Shown: positions 1 to 8,323 of the stretch, piece by piece
How positions within the stretch are numbered: the first letter of the stretch is position 1
Layout of the letters: the number at the start of each line of letters is the position of its first letter
Assembly (NCBI GenBank): GCA_016704145.1
Contig: JADJAS010000007.1
Coordinates: 682,001-746,000 of the forward strand
Direction: 5' to 3'
Length of the DNA: 64,000 bases
Origin: Rhodocyclaceae bacterium
Lineage (GTDB): Bacteria; Pseudomonadota; Gammaproteobacteria; Burkholderiales; Rhodocyclaceae
Notes under the pieces: model-generated
Database searches by the model: none
What the model was told of the DNA's origin: nothing
Seen by the model: the letters and a program-made list of their open reading frames with translations, nothing else
Position numbers and translations under genes: made by a program

Positions 1-71
1 GTGCTCCGGTCGACGCTGAAAATCTTGCCGAAGATCGGCGTGCCGTTAACGATTGTGCTGGCGATACTCAT
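1..71 (-). CDS. Haem-copper oxidase subunit I, N-terminal fragment (partial)
   Basis: Only the first 23 codons are in the window; the gene runs off the left edge. It starts with ATG at 71 and reads MSIASTIVNGTPIFGKIF and onward with no stop. It lies about 30 bp downstream of, and co-directional with, a CuA-type subunit II gene, which is where the catalytic subunit I of such an oxidase is expected. The assignment rests on that context, because no haem or CuB ligands are visible. A nitric oxide reductase-like catalytic subunit is an alternative. Confidence 0.45.
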   Translation of the reverse strand, partial: MSIASTIVNGTPIFGKIFSVDRS

Positions 72-99
72 TTCGGGTCTCCTCCTCGGGGCGGGGCGC

Positions 100-675
100 T
101 CAGTGGCTCTTGACGACGGTCAGTTCGTCCTGCATCGCGTGATGGGCGATGCCGCAGTACTCCAGGCAGCGCACCTTGTACTTGCCCGGTTCCGTGAACG
201 TATAGACGACCGACGTGGGCTTGGCGGTGTTCGGCATCATCAGCATCGTGAACAGCACCCGGCCGTCCGGGTGATAGACGGCGAAACCGTGCTGGGTATC
301 GCTCGCCCGGCCGGAAAATCGTACCGGCTTGCCGGCCTCGATCTGGCGGTTGGAGATATCGTAGGACCAGGACTTCGCCGTGAAGTCGACCTGTACCTCG
401 GGCTCGCCGTTGACCGAGGCGGAGGCCGCGGCCCAGGGGATGTATTTCAGGCTGGCAAGATTGGCGATGACGAAGAAGATGAACGCAAACGTCAGCCAGA
501 TGCCCTCCAAGGGTGCAAACTCACTGGGTTGCAATCCGGTCGGTCCCGTATCGACCAGGCTCTTCCTGCGGATGACCCAGTATGCCATCAGGGCAAACGG
601 AACGAACATGAACATGGTCGCCCAGAACGCGCCCCAGCCGGTATATACGTAGTCCAACATGCGCAAGTCCAACAT
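100..675 (-). CDS. Cytochrome c oxidase subunit II-like CuA protein (ba3/B-type-like)
   Basis: A 191-residue membrane-anchored cupredoxin that should carry the binuclear CuA centre and pass electrons to the partner subunit I just downstream. Two hydrophobic segments are visible (about residues 14-35 and 58-78), followed by a periplasmic domain. The CuA ligand set is complete: H129 in the DTQHGF context, then C170-x3-C174-x3-H178-x2-M181. It is shorter than the aa3-type subunit II encoded at 8.3-9.1 kb and lacks a cytochrome c domain, so it belongs to a second, different oxidase. A GAGGAGG ribosome site lies about 12 nt before the ATG at 675. The exact class (ba3-type oxidase or a CuA-containing NO reductase) cannot be settled without the rest of the operon. 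Confidence 0.8.
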   Translation of the reverse strand: MLDLRMLDYVYTGWGAFWATMFMFVPFALMAYWVIRRKSLVDTGPTGLQPSEFAPLEGIWLTFAFIFFVIANLASLKYIPWAAASASVNGEPEVQVDFTAKSWSYDISNRQIEAGKPVRFSGRASDTQHGFAVYHPDGRVLFTMLMMPNTAKPTSVVYTFTEPGKYKVRCLEYCGIAHHAMQDELTVVKSH

Positions 676-881
676 GACAATTGTCTCCTCCTCTGATTTA
701 TCGGCGCGGCCGGACTGCCCGGCCGCTCTTGGGGTGAACGAACGATAGGCCCCGCCTTCGGGAGGGGCAATCAGGATGTTTACTTAGACGGACTGAGGAT
801 GTTCCCGATTGAACGAAGCCGCGGCCGGACTAGACTGACCAGGCCTGTTCCCAGCCTTCAAGACCAAGGAGGTCGCTATTC
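676..881. promoter_or_regulatory. Divergent intergenic region between CuA subunit II and haem O synthase
   Basis: A 206-bp gap between divergently transcribed genes must hold both promoters. A GC-rich hairpin (GCGGCCGG / CCGGCCGC, about 704-724) lies just outside the ribosome site of the leftward gene. A second, imperfect hairpin with a TTCG loop lies about 749-770. No FNR-type box like the one at 10.7 kb was found here. The AAGGAGG at about 868-874 serves the rightward gene. Confidence 0.4.
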
Positions 882-1778
882 ATGGCCGGAACCATACTGA
901 CATTACCGCGCGGCCCGACCGAGCGCCTGTGCCGTTACTGGCGCCTGACCAAGCCGCGGGTGAACACCCTGATCGTGTTCTGCGCCGTCATCGGCATGTT
1001 CCTCGCCGCGCCGGGCATGGTGCCGCTACAGGCGCTGTTCGCCGGCACGCTCGGCATCGCCCTTGTCGCCGGCGCCGCCGCGGCGGTGAACTGTCTCATT
1101 GAGCGAGAGATCGACGCGGCGATGGCGCGCACGCGCGGCCGGCCATTACCGAGCGGCGAGCTGAATTCGCTGGAAACCCTGCTTTTCTCCGGACTGATCG
1201 GCGGCGCCGGTCTCTTGCTGCTGAACGTCTTCGTCAACCCCTTCACCATGTGGCTGACGCTGGCGACCTTCGTCGGCTACGCCATCGTCTACACGGTGAT
1301 CCTGAAACCGCGCACCCCGCAGAACATCGTCATCGGCGGCGCCTCGGGCGCCATGCCGCCAGTCCTTGGCTGGGCGGCCGTCACCGGCCAGGCGCCCGGC
1401 GAAGCCTGGCTGCTGTTCCTCGTTATCTTCATGTGGACACCGCCGCACTTCTGGTCGCTGGCGCTCTATCGCTCCCAAGAGTATGCCAACGCCGGGCTGC
1501 CGATGCTGCCCGTGGTGCGCGGGCGCCAATACACCGAGCGCTGCATCTTCGCCTACACCGTCGGCCTGGCGGCGGTGACGCTGATGCCGTTCGCTATCGG
1601 CATGAGCGGCTGGCCATACCTGCTGGCCGCCATCATCCTCGACGCGATATTCATCGCCCATGCCTGGCGTATCCTGCGCCAGCACGAAGATCGCGCGGCG
1701 CGGGCCACCTTTCGCTGGTCGATCACCTATCTATTCCTGCTCTTCGCCGCGCTGCTGGCGGATCATTACCTGAAGTAG
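882..1778 (+). CDS. ctaB: Protoheme IX farnesyltransferase (haem O synthase), copy 1
   Basis: A polytopic membrane prenyltransferase of the UbiA superfamily that adds a farnesyl group to haem b, giving haem O, the precursor of haem A for cytochrome oxidases. The 298-residue length is normal. The family signature is intact: N70, E74 and D78 followed by M-A-R-T-R-G-R-P at 81-88. The second conserved block (YTVILKPRTPQNIVIGG) is also present. It starts at the ATG at 882 behind a strong AAGGAGG. It faces away from the CuA subunit II gene, so it probably serves that oxidase. A second paralogue lies at 11.5 kb. Confidence 0.93.
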   Translation: MAGTILTLPRGPTERLCRYWRLTKPRVNTLIVFCAVIGMFLAAPGMVPLQALFAGTLGIALVAGAAAAVNCLIEREIDAAMARTRGRPLPSGELNSLETLLFSGLIGGAGLLLLNVFVNPFTMWLTLATFVGYAIVYTVILKPRTPQNIVIGGASGAMPPVLGWAAVTGQAPGEAWLLFLVIFMWTPPHFWSLALYRSQEYANAGLPMLPVVRGRQYTERCIFAYTVGLAAVTLMPFAIGMSGWPYLLAAIILDAIFIAHAWRILRQHEDRAARATFRWSITYLFLLFAALLADHYLK

Positions 1779-1820
1779 CGAGAGTCAGGCGTGGCGGCAC
1801 GCCGGCGCCGGGCTCCCACC

Positions 1821-2432
1821 CTAGCCCGGCTGGTTTTGCATGGCCAGCTTCACCAGGTCGGAGAGCGAGCGGGCATGCAGTTTCTCCATCACCTTGGCGC
1901 GATGCACCTCCACCGTCTTGGCACTCAGGCCAAGCGTATTGGCGATGGCCTTGTTCGACATACCCGCCACCACCAGATCGAGGACCTCGCGCTCGCGCGG
2001 CGTCAGGCTGGCAAACAGCGCCTTCAGCTGCGAGCGCAGCTCCTCCTTGCCGCGCTGCCCCGCGTCGTGGGCTATTGCGCGCTGGATACGGTCGAGCAGG
2101 TCCTGGTCGTTGAACGGCTTCTCGACGAAGTCGAAGGCACCGGCCTGGACCGCGCGCACCGCCATCTGCACGTCGCCGTGACCGGTGATGAAGATGATCG
2201 GAGGATGGTAGCCGCCTCGCGCGGTGAGGCGCTCCTGTAGCTCCAGCCCGCTCATGCCCGGCATGCGCACATCGAGCACCAGGCAGCCCGGCTTGGTGGC
2301 GTCATATTGGTCGAGAAAGGCTTGCGCCGAGGCGAAGGTCTCGACCTTCAGCCGCACCGTCTCGATGAGCCAGCGCAAACTGCGCGCCACGGCCTGATCG
2401 TCGTCAATGATGAAAACTGTAGCGTCGCTCAT
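1821..2432 (-). CDS. FixJ-family two-component response regulator
   Basis: A 203-residue regulator with an N-terminal receiver domain (acidic pair D10/D11, phospho-acceptor D54 in VLDVRMPGM, conserved K near 104 in VEKPF) and a C-terminal LuxR/NarL-type helix-turn-helix beginning at about residue 138 (LTPREREVLDLV). The layout and receiver are those of FixJ/TodT-type regulators. It overlaps the upstream kinase gene by 29 bp, so the two are surely co-expressed and form a cognate pair. Its position beside oxidase genes suggests, but does not prove, control of respiratory genes. Confidence 0.9.
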   Translation of the reverse strand: MSDATVFIIDDDQAVARSLRWLIETVRLKVETFASAQAFLDQYDATKPGCLVLDVRMPGMSGLELQERLTARGGYHPPIIFITGHGDVQMAVRAVQAGAFDFVEKPFNDQDLLDRIQRAIAHDAGQRGKEELRSQLKALFASLTPREREVLDLVVAGMSNKAIANTLGLSAKTVEVHRAKVMEKLHARSLSDLVKLAMQNQPG

Positions 2433-3747
2433 TGGTCACCAGTGTGCGCCCGATGGCGCGCAACGTGAAGCGGAATGTGGCGCCGCCGCCGGCCGCCGAC
2501 TCGGCGCGCAGACCGCCGCCGTGCGACTCGACGATCGAGCGGCTGATGGACAAGCCCATGCCGACCCCCTCGGGCTTGGTGGTGAAGAACTGGTCGAAGA
2601 CCCGATCGATCAAGACGCCGTCGATACCCGGCCCGGTGTCGCCGACCACGATTTCGACCGTGTCGCCATCCGGCCGGCTGGTGCTCAGGTTTACTCGTCG
2701 CACCGGCGAACGCGCCTCGGCCATGGCCTCGACCGAATTGCGGATCAGGTTGCAGATCACCTGCTCGATCATGATCGAATCGGCCCAGACGCGCGGCTGA
2801 CCCGGCACCAGATCGAGCATGACTACTGCATGATTCTGCCGGCACTCGAGCTCGGTCAGCTTGGCGGCGCCTTGCACGACCCGGTTGATGTCGACGGCGG
2901 TCATGCGCGTTTCCCGCTTGCGCACGAAATCGCGCACGTGTCGCATGACCTCGCCGGCGCGTTCCGCCTGGGCACAGATTTCCTCGAGCGGCTGAAGCAG
3001 GTCGTCCGGCGCAACGTCGCCGCCGCGCAACCGACGCAGACAGCCGCGGGCGAAATTGGCGATGGCGGCGAGCGGCTGGTTGAGCTCGTGAGCGATGCCC
3101 GTGGCCATTTCACCCATGGTCGACAGGCGCGCCACGCGCGCCAGTTCGGTCTGATGGCGCCGCGCCTGCTCTTCCCCCCACTTGCGCTCGGTGATATCGC
3201 GCGTAATGCCCAGCAAGGCATAGATGGCGCCGCGCGCGTCGCGCAGCGGTACCGCGTGTGTTTCCATCCACGCCGTGCGGCCCTTCAGCGTAATGGACTT
3301 GAATTCGTATACGATGGATTCGCCCGCGAAGACCCGGCGCATGTTTTCGCGGTAGTGATCGCGGTACTCGGGCGCGACCACCGTGTAAATCTTCTTGCCG
3401 ACGATGTCCTCGTCGCGCTCGGCGCCGACCAGGGCGAGGCCGGCCGGGTTGATCTCGAGGACGGTGCCATCGACGGCCTGCAGCTTCACGCATTCCGGTT
3501 CGGATTCGATGATGGCGCGCAGGCGGTATTCGTTGTCGCGCAACCGTTCCAGCACGGCCTCGTGTTCTTCCTCCTTGTCGCGCAGGCGCTGGCGGGCCTC
3601 GCGCAGGCGCAGCGTCATCACGACCGCACCGATCAGAACGGACGTCAGCATCCAGCCAAGCACGACCAAGGCGAGCAATGTCGACTCGTTCTCGACTGCC
3701 ATGCGACGGAAACTCCGGGAGGTGAACACTCGTTCGATACTTCCCAT
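2404..3747 (-). CDS. PAS-domain sensor histidine kinase (FixL/DctB-like)
   Basis: A 447-residue inner-membrane kinase. One hydrophobic segment (about 24-46) is followed by a short coiled coil, a PAS/PAC domain (about 72-190, ending in GITRDITERK), an HisKA dimerisation domain with the H-box AHELNQPL, and an HATPase domain with N box (NLIRNSVEAM), G1 (VGDTGPGID) and G2 (GVGMGLSIS). The PAS domain lacks an obvious haem-binding signature, so the signal is unknown. An internal ATG 16 codons in (about 3699) has a better-placed CGGAG site and may be the true start. It overlaps the response regulator gene. Confidence 0.9.
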   Translation of the reverse strand: MGSIERVFTSRSFRRMAVENESTLLALVVLGWMLTSVLIGAVVMTLRLREARQRLRDKEEEHEAVLERLRDNEYRLRAIIESEPECVKLQAVDGTVLEINPAGLALVGAERDEDIVGKKIYTVVAPEYRDHYRENMRRVFAGESIVYEFKSITLKGRTAWMETHAVPLRDARGAIYALLGITRDITERKWGEEQARRHQTELARVARLSTMGEMATGIAHELNQPLAAIANFARGCLRRLRGGDVAPDDLLQPLEEICAQAERAGEVMRHVRDFVRKRETRMTAVDINRVVQGAAKLTELECRQNHAVVMLDLVPGQPRVWADSIMIEQVICNLIRNSVEAMAEARSPVRRVNLSTSRPDGDTVEIVVGDTGPGIDGVLIDRVFDQFFTTKPEGVGMGLSISRSIVESHGGGLRAESAAGGGATFRFTLRAIGRTLVTNERRYSFHH

Positions 3748-3830
3748 TATGCCAAGCGTGGCGCGACCGTGTCGGCAAGATCTTGCCGGCCGTGGCAGAC
3801 TGACATCCCCAACCCCGAAGGAGAACCGAC

Positions 3831-4379
3831 ATGAGCGACAGCATCCATGACATCCCGGTGACGACCATCGACGGGCGCGCCACTACCCTGCGCGAGCATG
3901 CCGGGAAAGTGCTGCTGATTGTCAACGTCGCCTCGAAATGCGGCCTGACACCGCAGTACGCAGCCCTGGAAAAACTGCATGAAAGACTCGGCGAGCAAGG
4001 TTTCACCGTCCTCGGCTTTCCGGCGAACGACTTCGCCGGCCAGGAGCCGGGCGACGAGGCGGAAATCATGGCGTTCTGCACGTCGACTTACGGCGTGCGC
4101 TTCCCGATGTACGCGAAGATCCGGGTGACCGGCGCCGACAAGCATCCGCTCTATGCTCATCTGACTGCCGCCGCGCCTTCGGCGGCCGGTCGCGACGCCA
4201 TGGAAGCCAGTCTGCGCGGCTATGGCGTCGAGCCGGCGGCCAAGCCTGAAGTACTCTGGAATTTCGAGAAATTCCTGGTTGACAAACTTGGCTGCGTCGT
4301 CGGACGCTTTGCCCCCGACATGGCGCCTGATGCACCGGCGCTGGTATCGGCGATTGAAACCGAAGTCGCGAAGGCGTAG
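3831..4379 (+). CDS. Glutathione peroxidase family protein
   Basis: A 182-residue thiol peroxidase of the thioredoxin fold (BtuE/Gpx type) that reduces peroxides with thioredoxin or glutathione. Visible signatures are the peroxidatic Cys in NVASKCGLTPQY (about residue 36), the FPANDFAGQEPG loop, a second Cys in AFCTSTYGV that could be the resolving Cys, and WNFEKFLV with the active-site Trp/Asn. The usual FPCNQF loop Cys is Ala here. AAGGAGAACC precedes the ATG. It stands alone, between the divergently transcribed sensor kinase and rpoH. Confidence 0.9.
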   Translation: MSDSIHDIPVTTIDGRATTLREHAGKVLLIVNVASKCGLTPQYAALEKLHERLGEQGFTVLGFPANDFAGQEPGDEAEIMAFCTSTYGVRFPMYAKIRVTGADKHPLYAHLTAAAPSAAGRDAMEASLRGYGVEPAAKPEVLWNFEKFLVDKLGCVVGRFAPDMAPDAPALVSAIETEVAKA

Positions 4380-4438
4380 CGCCGTTCGACCGCCCCGGGC
4401 AATTCCAGACTAAACTTGTCGGGAACTTTCGGATATGA

Positions 4439-4465
4439 TTAGCACTCGAATCTGGCGAGTGCTAA
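4439..4465. promoter_or_regulatory. CIRCE operator (HrcA binding site) upstream of rpoH
   Basis: Perfect consensus CIRCE inverted repeat: TTAGCACTC (4439-4447), 9-nt spacer (4448-4456), GAGTGCTAA (4457-4465). It begins 53 bp before the rpoH start codon. A TATGAT hexamer at 4434-4439 abuts it, so the transcription start would fall inside the operator and HrcA binding should block initiation. HrcA/CIRCE normally controls groESL and dnaK operons; here it would also control the heat-shock sigma factor. Confidence 0.93.
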
Positions 4466-4491
4466 AATATCGTTAAAGGAGGACGTGACAC

Positions 4492-5361
4492 ATGAGCCGT
4501 GCCCTGACATTGACGCAGTTTCCGGTTCCGTCGACCGCCGGCAGCATCGAAGCCTATATCTCGGCGGCCGGCCGCGTGCCGATGCTTGCCGAAGCGGAGG
4601 AGTTCGATCTGGCACGCCGGTTTCGCGAGGAAAACGACCTCGACGCGGCGCGTCAGCTGGTTCTGTCGCATCTGCGTCTGGTCATCGCCGTCGCGCGGGG
4701 TTACTTGGGCTATGGCCTGCCGCACGCCGACCTGATCCAGGAAGGCAATATCGGCCTGATGAAGGCGGTTAAGCGCTTCGATCCGAATCGCGGCGTGCGG
4801 CTGGTGTCCTTCGCCATGCACTGGGTCAAGGCCGAGATCCACGAATACATCCTGAAGAACTGGCGGCTGGTCAAGATCGCCACCACCAAGGCGCAACGTA
4901 AGCTGTTCTTTAACCTGCGCAGCATGAAGCAGAGCTTTGCCACGCTTGGTCCCGATGAAGTCAATGACGTCGCCCGCAAGCTCGGCGTCAAGCCCGAGGA
5001 AGTGGTGGAGATGGAGACCCGCATGACAGGCGGCGACGTGTCGCTCGAACCGACGGTCGAGGACGACGAGGATCATTACGCCCCGATCGCCTATCTGGCG
5101 GCCGACGGCAGTGCGGAGCCCTCCATGCAGATCGAACGCAAGGAATTCGACCGCCTGCAGGACGAAGGCCTGCGCAACGCCTTGGCACGGCTCGACGACC
5201 GCAGCCGCGCCATCGTCCAGCGCCGCTGGCTGGTCGAGGAAGGCGAAGAAGCCGCGACCCTGCACGAACTGGCCGCCGAATACGGCGTCTCGGCGGAGCG
5301 CATCCGCCAGATCGAAGCCAAGGCCATGCAGAAAATGAAGGGCACCCTGACGGCGGCTTGA
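4492..5361 (+). CDS. rpoH: RNA polymerase sigma-32 (heat-shock sigma factor)
   Basis: A 289-residue sigma-70-family factor that directs RNA polymerase to heat-shock promoters. Region 2 is clear (DLIQEGNIGLMKAVKRFDPN), followed by the RpoH-specific stretch ILKNWRLVKIATTKAQRKLF; region 4 ends with a helix-turn-helix (LAAEYGVSAERIRQIEAKAM). AAAGGAGG lies 10 nt before the ATG. The perfect CIRCE operator upstream puts it under HrcA repression. It ends 23 bp from a convergent SCO gene. Confidence 0.96.
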   Translation: MSRALTLTQFPVPSTAGSIEAYISAAGRVPMLAEAEEFDLARRFREENDLDAARQLVLSHLRLVIAVARGYLGYGLPHADLIQEGNIGLMKAVKRFDPNRGVRLVSFAMHWVKAEIHEYILKNWRLVKIATTKAQRKLFFNLRSMKQSFATLGPDEVNDVARKLGVKPEEVVEMETRMTGGDVSLEPTVEDDEDHYAPIAYLAADGSAEPSMQIERKEFDRLQDEGLRNALARLDDRSRAIVQRRWLVEEGEEAATLHELAAEYGVSAERIRQIEAKAMQKMKGTLTAA

Positions 5362-5384
5362 GCCACCCAAGGGCCGGCGCGCGG

Positions 5385-6053
5385 TCAGGTGCCGCCGGCG
5401 ATGATTTTCGGGTATTCCGTCGCCATGGTCGCCGGATCGTGCGGCCAGGAGAATACCGCCTTGAGGCGCCCCTGCGGGTCCACGAGGTAGATCGCGCTGG
5501 AATGATCGACCGAGTACGGGCTGCCGTCGCCCTTGTCGTGGCGTTGATAAAACACACCCAGATGACGCGCCAGCGGGAGAAGCGCCTGGTCACTGCCGAC
5601 CGCCGCCTGGAAATCCGCATCGAAGAAGCGCACGAACTCCGCCAGCCGGTCAGGCCGGTCGCGCTGGCCGTCGACCGAAATGAACAGTACCCTGGGTGGC
5701 GCAACGCCATTGGCCACCAGTTGCGACTTGACCTGGGCCAGGGTGGTCAGTGAGGTCGGACAGATGTCCGGACAATAGGTATAGCCGAAGAAGACCAGCG
5801 TCCAGTTCCCCGAGAGCACGGCGTTGCCGACTTCGCCCGACGTGCCTTCGAGATGGAACTCCGGCAGCGGCCGGTCGTCGTTGAGTACCGTGGCGGACTT
5901 GAAAGTCAGCCCTGGCGGCACGCCGACGGCGCCTGTCGCGTTAACCGGGGCAGCGGGCGCCGGTCCGCGACTGACCGTGCGCCAGACCAGATAGGTGCCC
6001 AGCAGGCTGAGAGACAAACCTGCCACCAGCAGTCGACGTCGCAGTTGGCTCAT
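5385..6053 (-). CDS. SCO1/SenC family copper chaperone for cytochrome oxidase
   Basis: A 222-residue thioredoxin-fold protein with an N-terminal membrane anchor (about residues 8-24). The copper site is complete: C94-x3-C98 (YCPDICP) and H184 in SVDHSSA. SCO proteins deliver copper to, or reduce, the CuA site of subunit II. The ATG at 6053 overlaps the stop of the preceding gene in an ATGA, so it is the last gene of the leftward cox operon. The open frame continues further upstream, but that part is the shadow of the previous gene. Confidence 0.9.
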   Translation of the reverse strand: MSQLRRRLLVAGLSLSLLGTYLVWRTVSRGPAPAAPVNATGAVGVPPGLTFKSATVLNDDRPLPEFHLEGTSGEVGNAVLSGNWTLVFFGYTYCPDICPTSLTTLAQVKSQLVANGVAPPRVLFISVDGQRDRPDRLAEFVRFFDADFQAAVGSDQALLPLARHLGVFYQRHDKGDGSPYSVDHSSAIYLVDPQGRLKAVFSWPHDPATMATEYPKIIAGGT

Positions 6054-6673
6054 GATCCTGAATCTCCTTTGTTTGTGGCGGCGACGGGCAGGCCCATCAG
6101 CGCCGCCCATTCGCGCGGATGCGACATGCCGACCGGCGGCGGCAGGCGCTTGGCCCGCTTGCCCGGGCCGCGCGACGGTTCGGTGGACGTCTCGCGCACA
6201 ACTCCGGTACCGTCGCCGGTATGGGGCGCGTAGCATCCTTCGGCCCGGCCCCGCGCGTCGCGCTTGACTTCGACCGACGTGGCGCCGGCGCAAAACGAGT
6301 GGATGGTATTGCAACGCTTGCCGGCCGCATCGCAAAGATAGAGTTCCCAGTGGTCGTTGACCTGCACGACGACCTGCTCGCCCGGCACCGGCGCGCCGCT
6401 GGCGCCCCCCAGGAAGTACAAGCCCTTTTCCGTGCGCACCAGGGTGGTGGCATTGCGCCGCTGGTCGCGTACTTCGACCGACGCGACGGCCTGGAGCGGA
6501 GACACCAACACGACCGGACGCAGCGATTGCCACATCGCGGTGTTATGGTAACGCTGCTCGCCGAAATACCCGAACACGAGCCAAGCGGCGACGACCAAGG
6601 CCGCAATCGCGAGCGCGAACAGAAACGGACGGGGATCGGTCCGGGCGACTGGGGCGTTGTGGGTATCGATCAT
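6050..6673 (-). CDS. Unknown membrane-anchored protein of the cox operon
   Basis: A 207-residue protein I do not recognise. It has one N-terminal transmembrane segment (about 17-38, FALAIAALVVAAWLVFG) and then a soluble, presumably periplasmic, domain. Four cysteines cluster in its middle (about 113-146: LCDAAGKRC, SFCAGA, EGCYAP). The C-terminal third is Pro/Arg/Lys-rich and low complexity. It sits between ctaD and the last SCO gene with an ATGA overlap downstream, a place where cox operons often carry assembly factors such as ctaG, but it has no CtaG/Cox11 CFCF motif. A role in oxidase assembly or copper handling is inference from location and cysteines only. Confidence 0.6.
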   Translation of the reverse strand: MIDTHNAPVARTDPRPFLFALAIAALVVAAWLVFGYFGEQRYHNTAMWQSLRPVVLVSPLQAVASVEVRDQRRNATTLVRTEKGLYFLGGASGAPVPGEQVVVQVNDHWELYLCDAAGKRCNTIHSFCAGATSVEVKRDARGRAEGCYAPHTGDGTGVVRETSTEPSRGPGKRAKRLPPPVGMSHPREWAALMGLPVAATNKGDSGS

Positions 6674-6735
6674 GGAAAACGAAAGGGGCGTCCGGTGTGG
6701 CCGGACGCCCCGATTCTAGCCCGAGACGGGTGCGG

Positions 6736-8310
6736 TCAGCGCCTGCCGTGGGCGTAGGGACTCCACTCTTCGCTGACCGAGGGCGGCGACGGCCAGTTGC
6801 CATGCGGCGGCGGCGACACGGTGCTCCATTCCAGCGACGGCGATCCCCAGGGATTGTCGCCGGCCTTGGGACCCTTGGCGGCGCCGATGATCCAGTTGAG
6901 CAGCGCGATGACGAAGCCGACGCCGAGGATGGCGGCACCGATGGTCATGAGATGCTGGGCGCTGGCGGCCTCGGGGAACTGGGCGTAATCGTAGTAGCGG
7001 CGCGGCAGGCCGATGCGCGCACCGATGTCCATCATCGTCCAGAACACGATGTTGACACCGACGAAGGTGACCCAGAAACCGATCTTGCCCCACAGTTCGT
7101 TGTACATCCGTCCGCTCATCTTCGGGAACCAGTAATAGACACCGCCGAAGATGGCGAAGGTGCCGGCCACCGCCATGACGTAGTGGAAATGCCCGACCAC
7201 GTAATAGGTTTCCGAGAGATTCACCGTCAGCGCGGTGATGGCCAACGGAATGCCGGTGAGACCGCCGATCAGGAACAGGAATACCACGCCCAGGGCATAG
7301 AGCATTGGCGTTTCGAAACTGATCGCACCCTTGTAGAGCGTGCCGACCAGGCTGATCACCAACAAGCCGACCGGCACCGAAATGAGCAGCGTCGACACCA
7401 TCTGGCCGATGCGCAGCCAGTCGGGCATGCCAGAAACATAGAGGTGATGAATCCACACCTCGCCCGAAATCAGCACGATGCCGCCAATGCCGCCATATAC
7501 GGCCGCCTTGTAGTTGAACACCGGATTGCGGGCGAAGGTGGCGATGATCTCGAAGACGACACCGATGAACGGCAGGAAAATGACATACACCGCCGGGTGC
7601 GAGTAGAACCAGAACAGGTTCTGGTAGGTCAGCACGTCGCCACCCATGGCCGGATCAAAGAAGTGCGTGCCCAGGTACTTGTCAAAGCTGATCAGGGTAA
7701 CGGCCGAGCCGAGCACCGGCACGAAAATCAGCTGCATGACGAAGGCGCCGAGAATGCACCAGACGAAGATGTTGAGCTTGCCCCAGGTCAGTCCGGGCGC
7801 CCGCATGAAGGCCACGGTGGTCAGGAAGTTCACGCCGCCGATGATCGAGGCGAAGCCGAGGATCAGCACGGTGAAGGTGTACAGCGCCGTGTTGCCCGCC
7901 GTGATGGTCGAATAGGGCGGATAACCGGTCCACAACACGTCGGGCGGATCGGGGATGAAGAAGGTCAGCAGAGCCAGAATGACACCGACGTAGAACAGCC
8001 AGACCGACAGCGCATTGACGCGCGGAAAGGCGACGTCCTTGGCCCCGATCATCAGCGGAATGCAGTAATTGGCGAAGAAGCCGGTCAACGCCGGAATCTG
8101 GAAGCCGAGAATCATGATCGCGCCGTGGGCGTAGAGCCAGACGTTGTAGGTGGTCGGATCGGCGGTGACCGTCGGGCCGATGGCCGACAACTCCGCGCGC
8201 ATCAACAGCGCCATAATGCCGGCAACGCCGAAGGCGGCGATCGAGCCGATCAGATAAAGAATGCCGACCCGCTTGTGGTCGGTGGTGAAGATCCATTCCT
8301 TGAGGTTCAT
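6736..8310 (-). CDS. ctaD: Cytochrome c oxidase subunit I (aa3 type, A2-like signature)
   Basis: A 524-residue catalytic subunit with about 12 transmembrane helices that binds haem a, haem a3 and CuB and reduces oxygen. Visible ligand regions are the low-spin haem His in LYAHGAIMI, the CuB His and cross-linked Tyr in YSHPAVY (residues 236-242), the His pair in VWIHHLY, and HFHYV for haems a and a3. The proton-entry Asp lies in GAKDVAFPRVN. Helix VI carries YSHPAVY instead of GHPEVY, so the gating Glu of A1 oxidases is absent and the Tyr-Ser pair of the A2 class is present. It lies 13 bp downstream of ctaC. Confidence 0.95.
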   Translation of the reverse strand: MNLKEWIFTTDHKRVGILYLIGSIAAFGVAGIMALLMRAELSAIGPTVTADPTTYNVWLYAHGAIMILGFQIPALTGFFANYCIPLMIGAKDVAFPRVNALSVWLFYVGVILALLTFFIPDPPDVLWTGYPPYSTITAGNTALYTFTVLILGFASIIGGVNFLTTVAFMRAPGLTWGKLNIFVWCILGAFVMQLIFVPVLGSAVTLISFDKYLGTHFFDPAMGGDVLTYQNLFWFYSHPAVYVIFLPFIGVVFEIIATFARNPVFNYKAAVYGGIGGIVLISGEVWIHHLYVSGMPDWLRIGQMVSTLLISVPVGLLVISLVGTLYKGAISFETPMLYALGVVFLFLIGGLTGIPLAITALTVNLSETYYVVGHFHYVMAVAGTFAIFGGVYYWFPKMSGRMYNELWGKIGFWVTFVGVNIVFWTMMDIGARIGLPRRYYDYAQFPEAASAQHLMTIGAAILGVGFVIALLNWIIGAAKGPKAGDNPWGSPSLEWSTVSPPPHGNWPSPPSVSEEWSPYAHGRR

Positions 8311-8323
8311 GAGCCGTTTCCCC

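Noticed and set aside
5385..6533. A single 382-codon frame covering the SCO gene and sequence upstream
   Set aside because: The first 160 codons are a shadow of the unknown cox-operon protein in another frame; the SCO signal anchor begins at the ATG at 6053.
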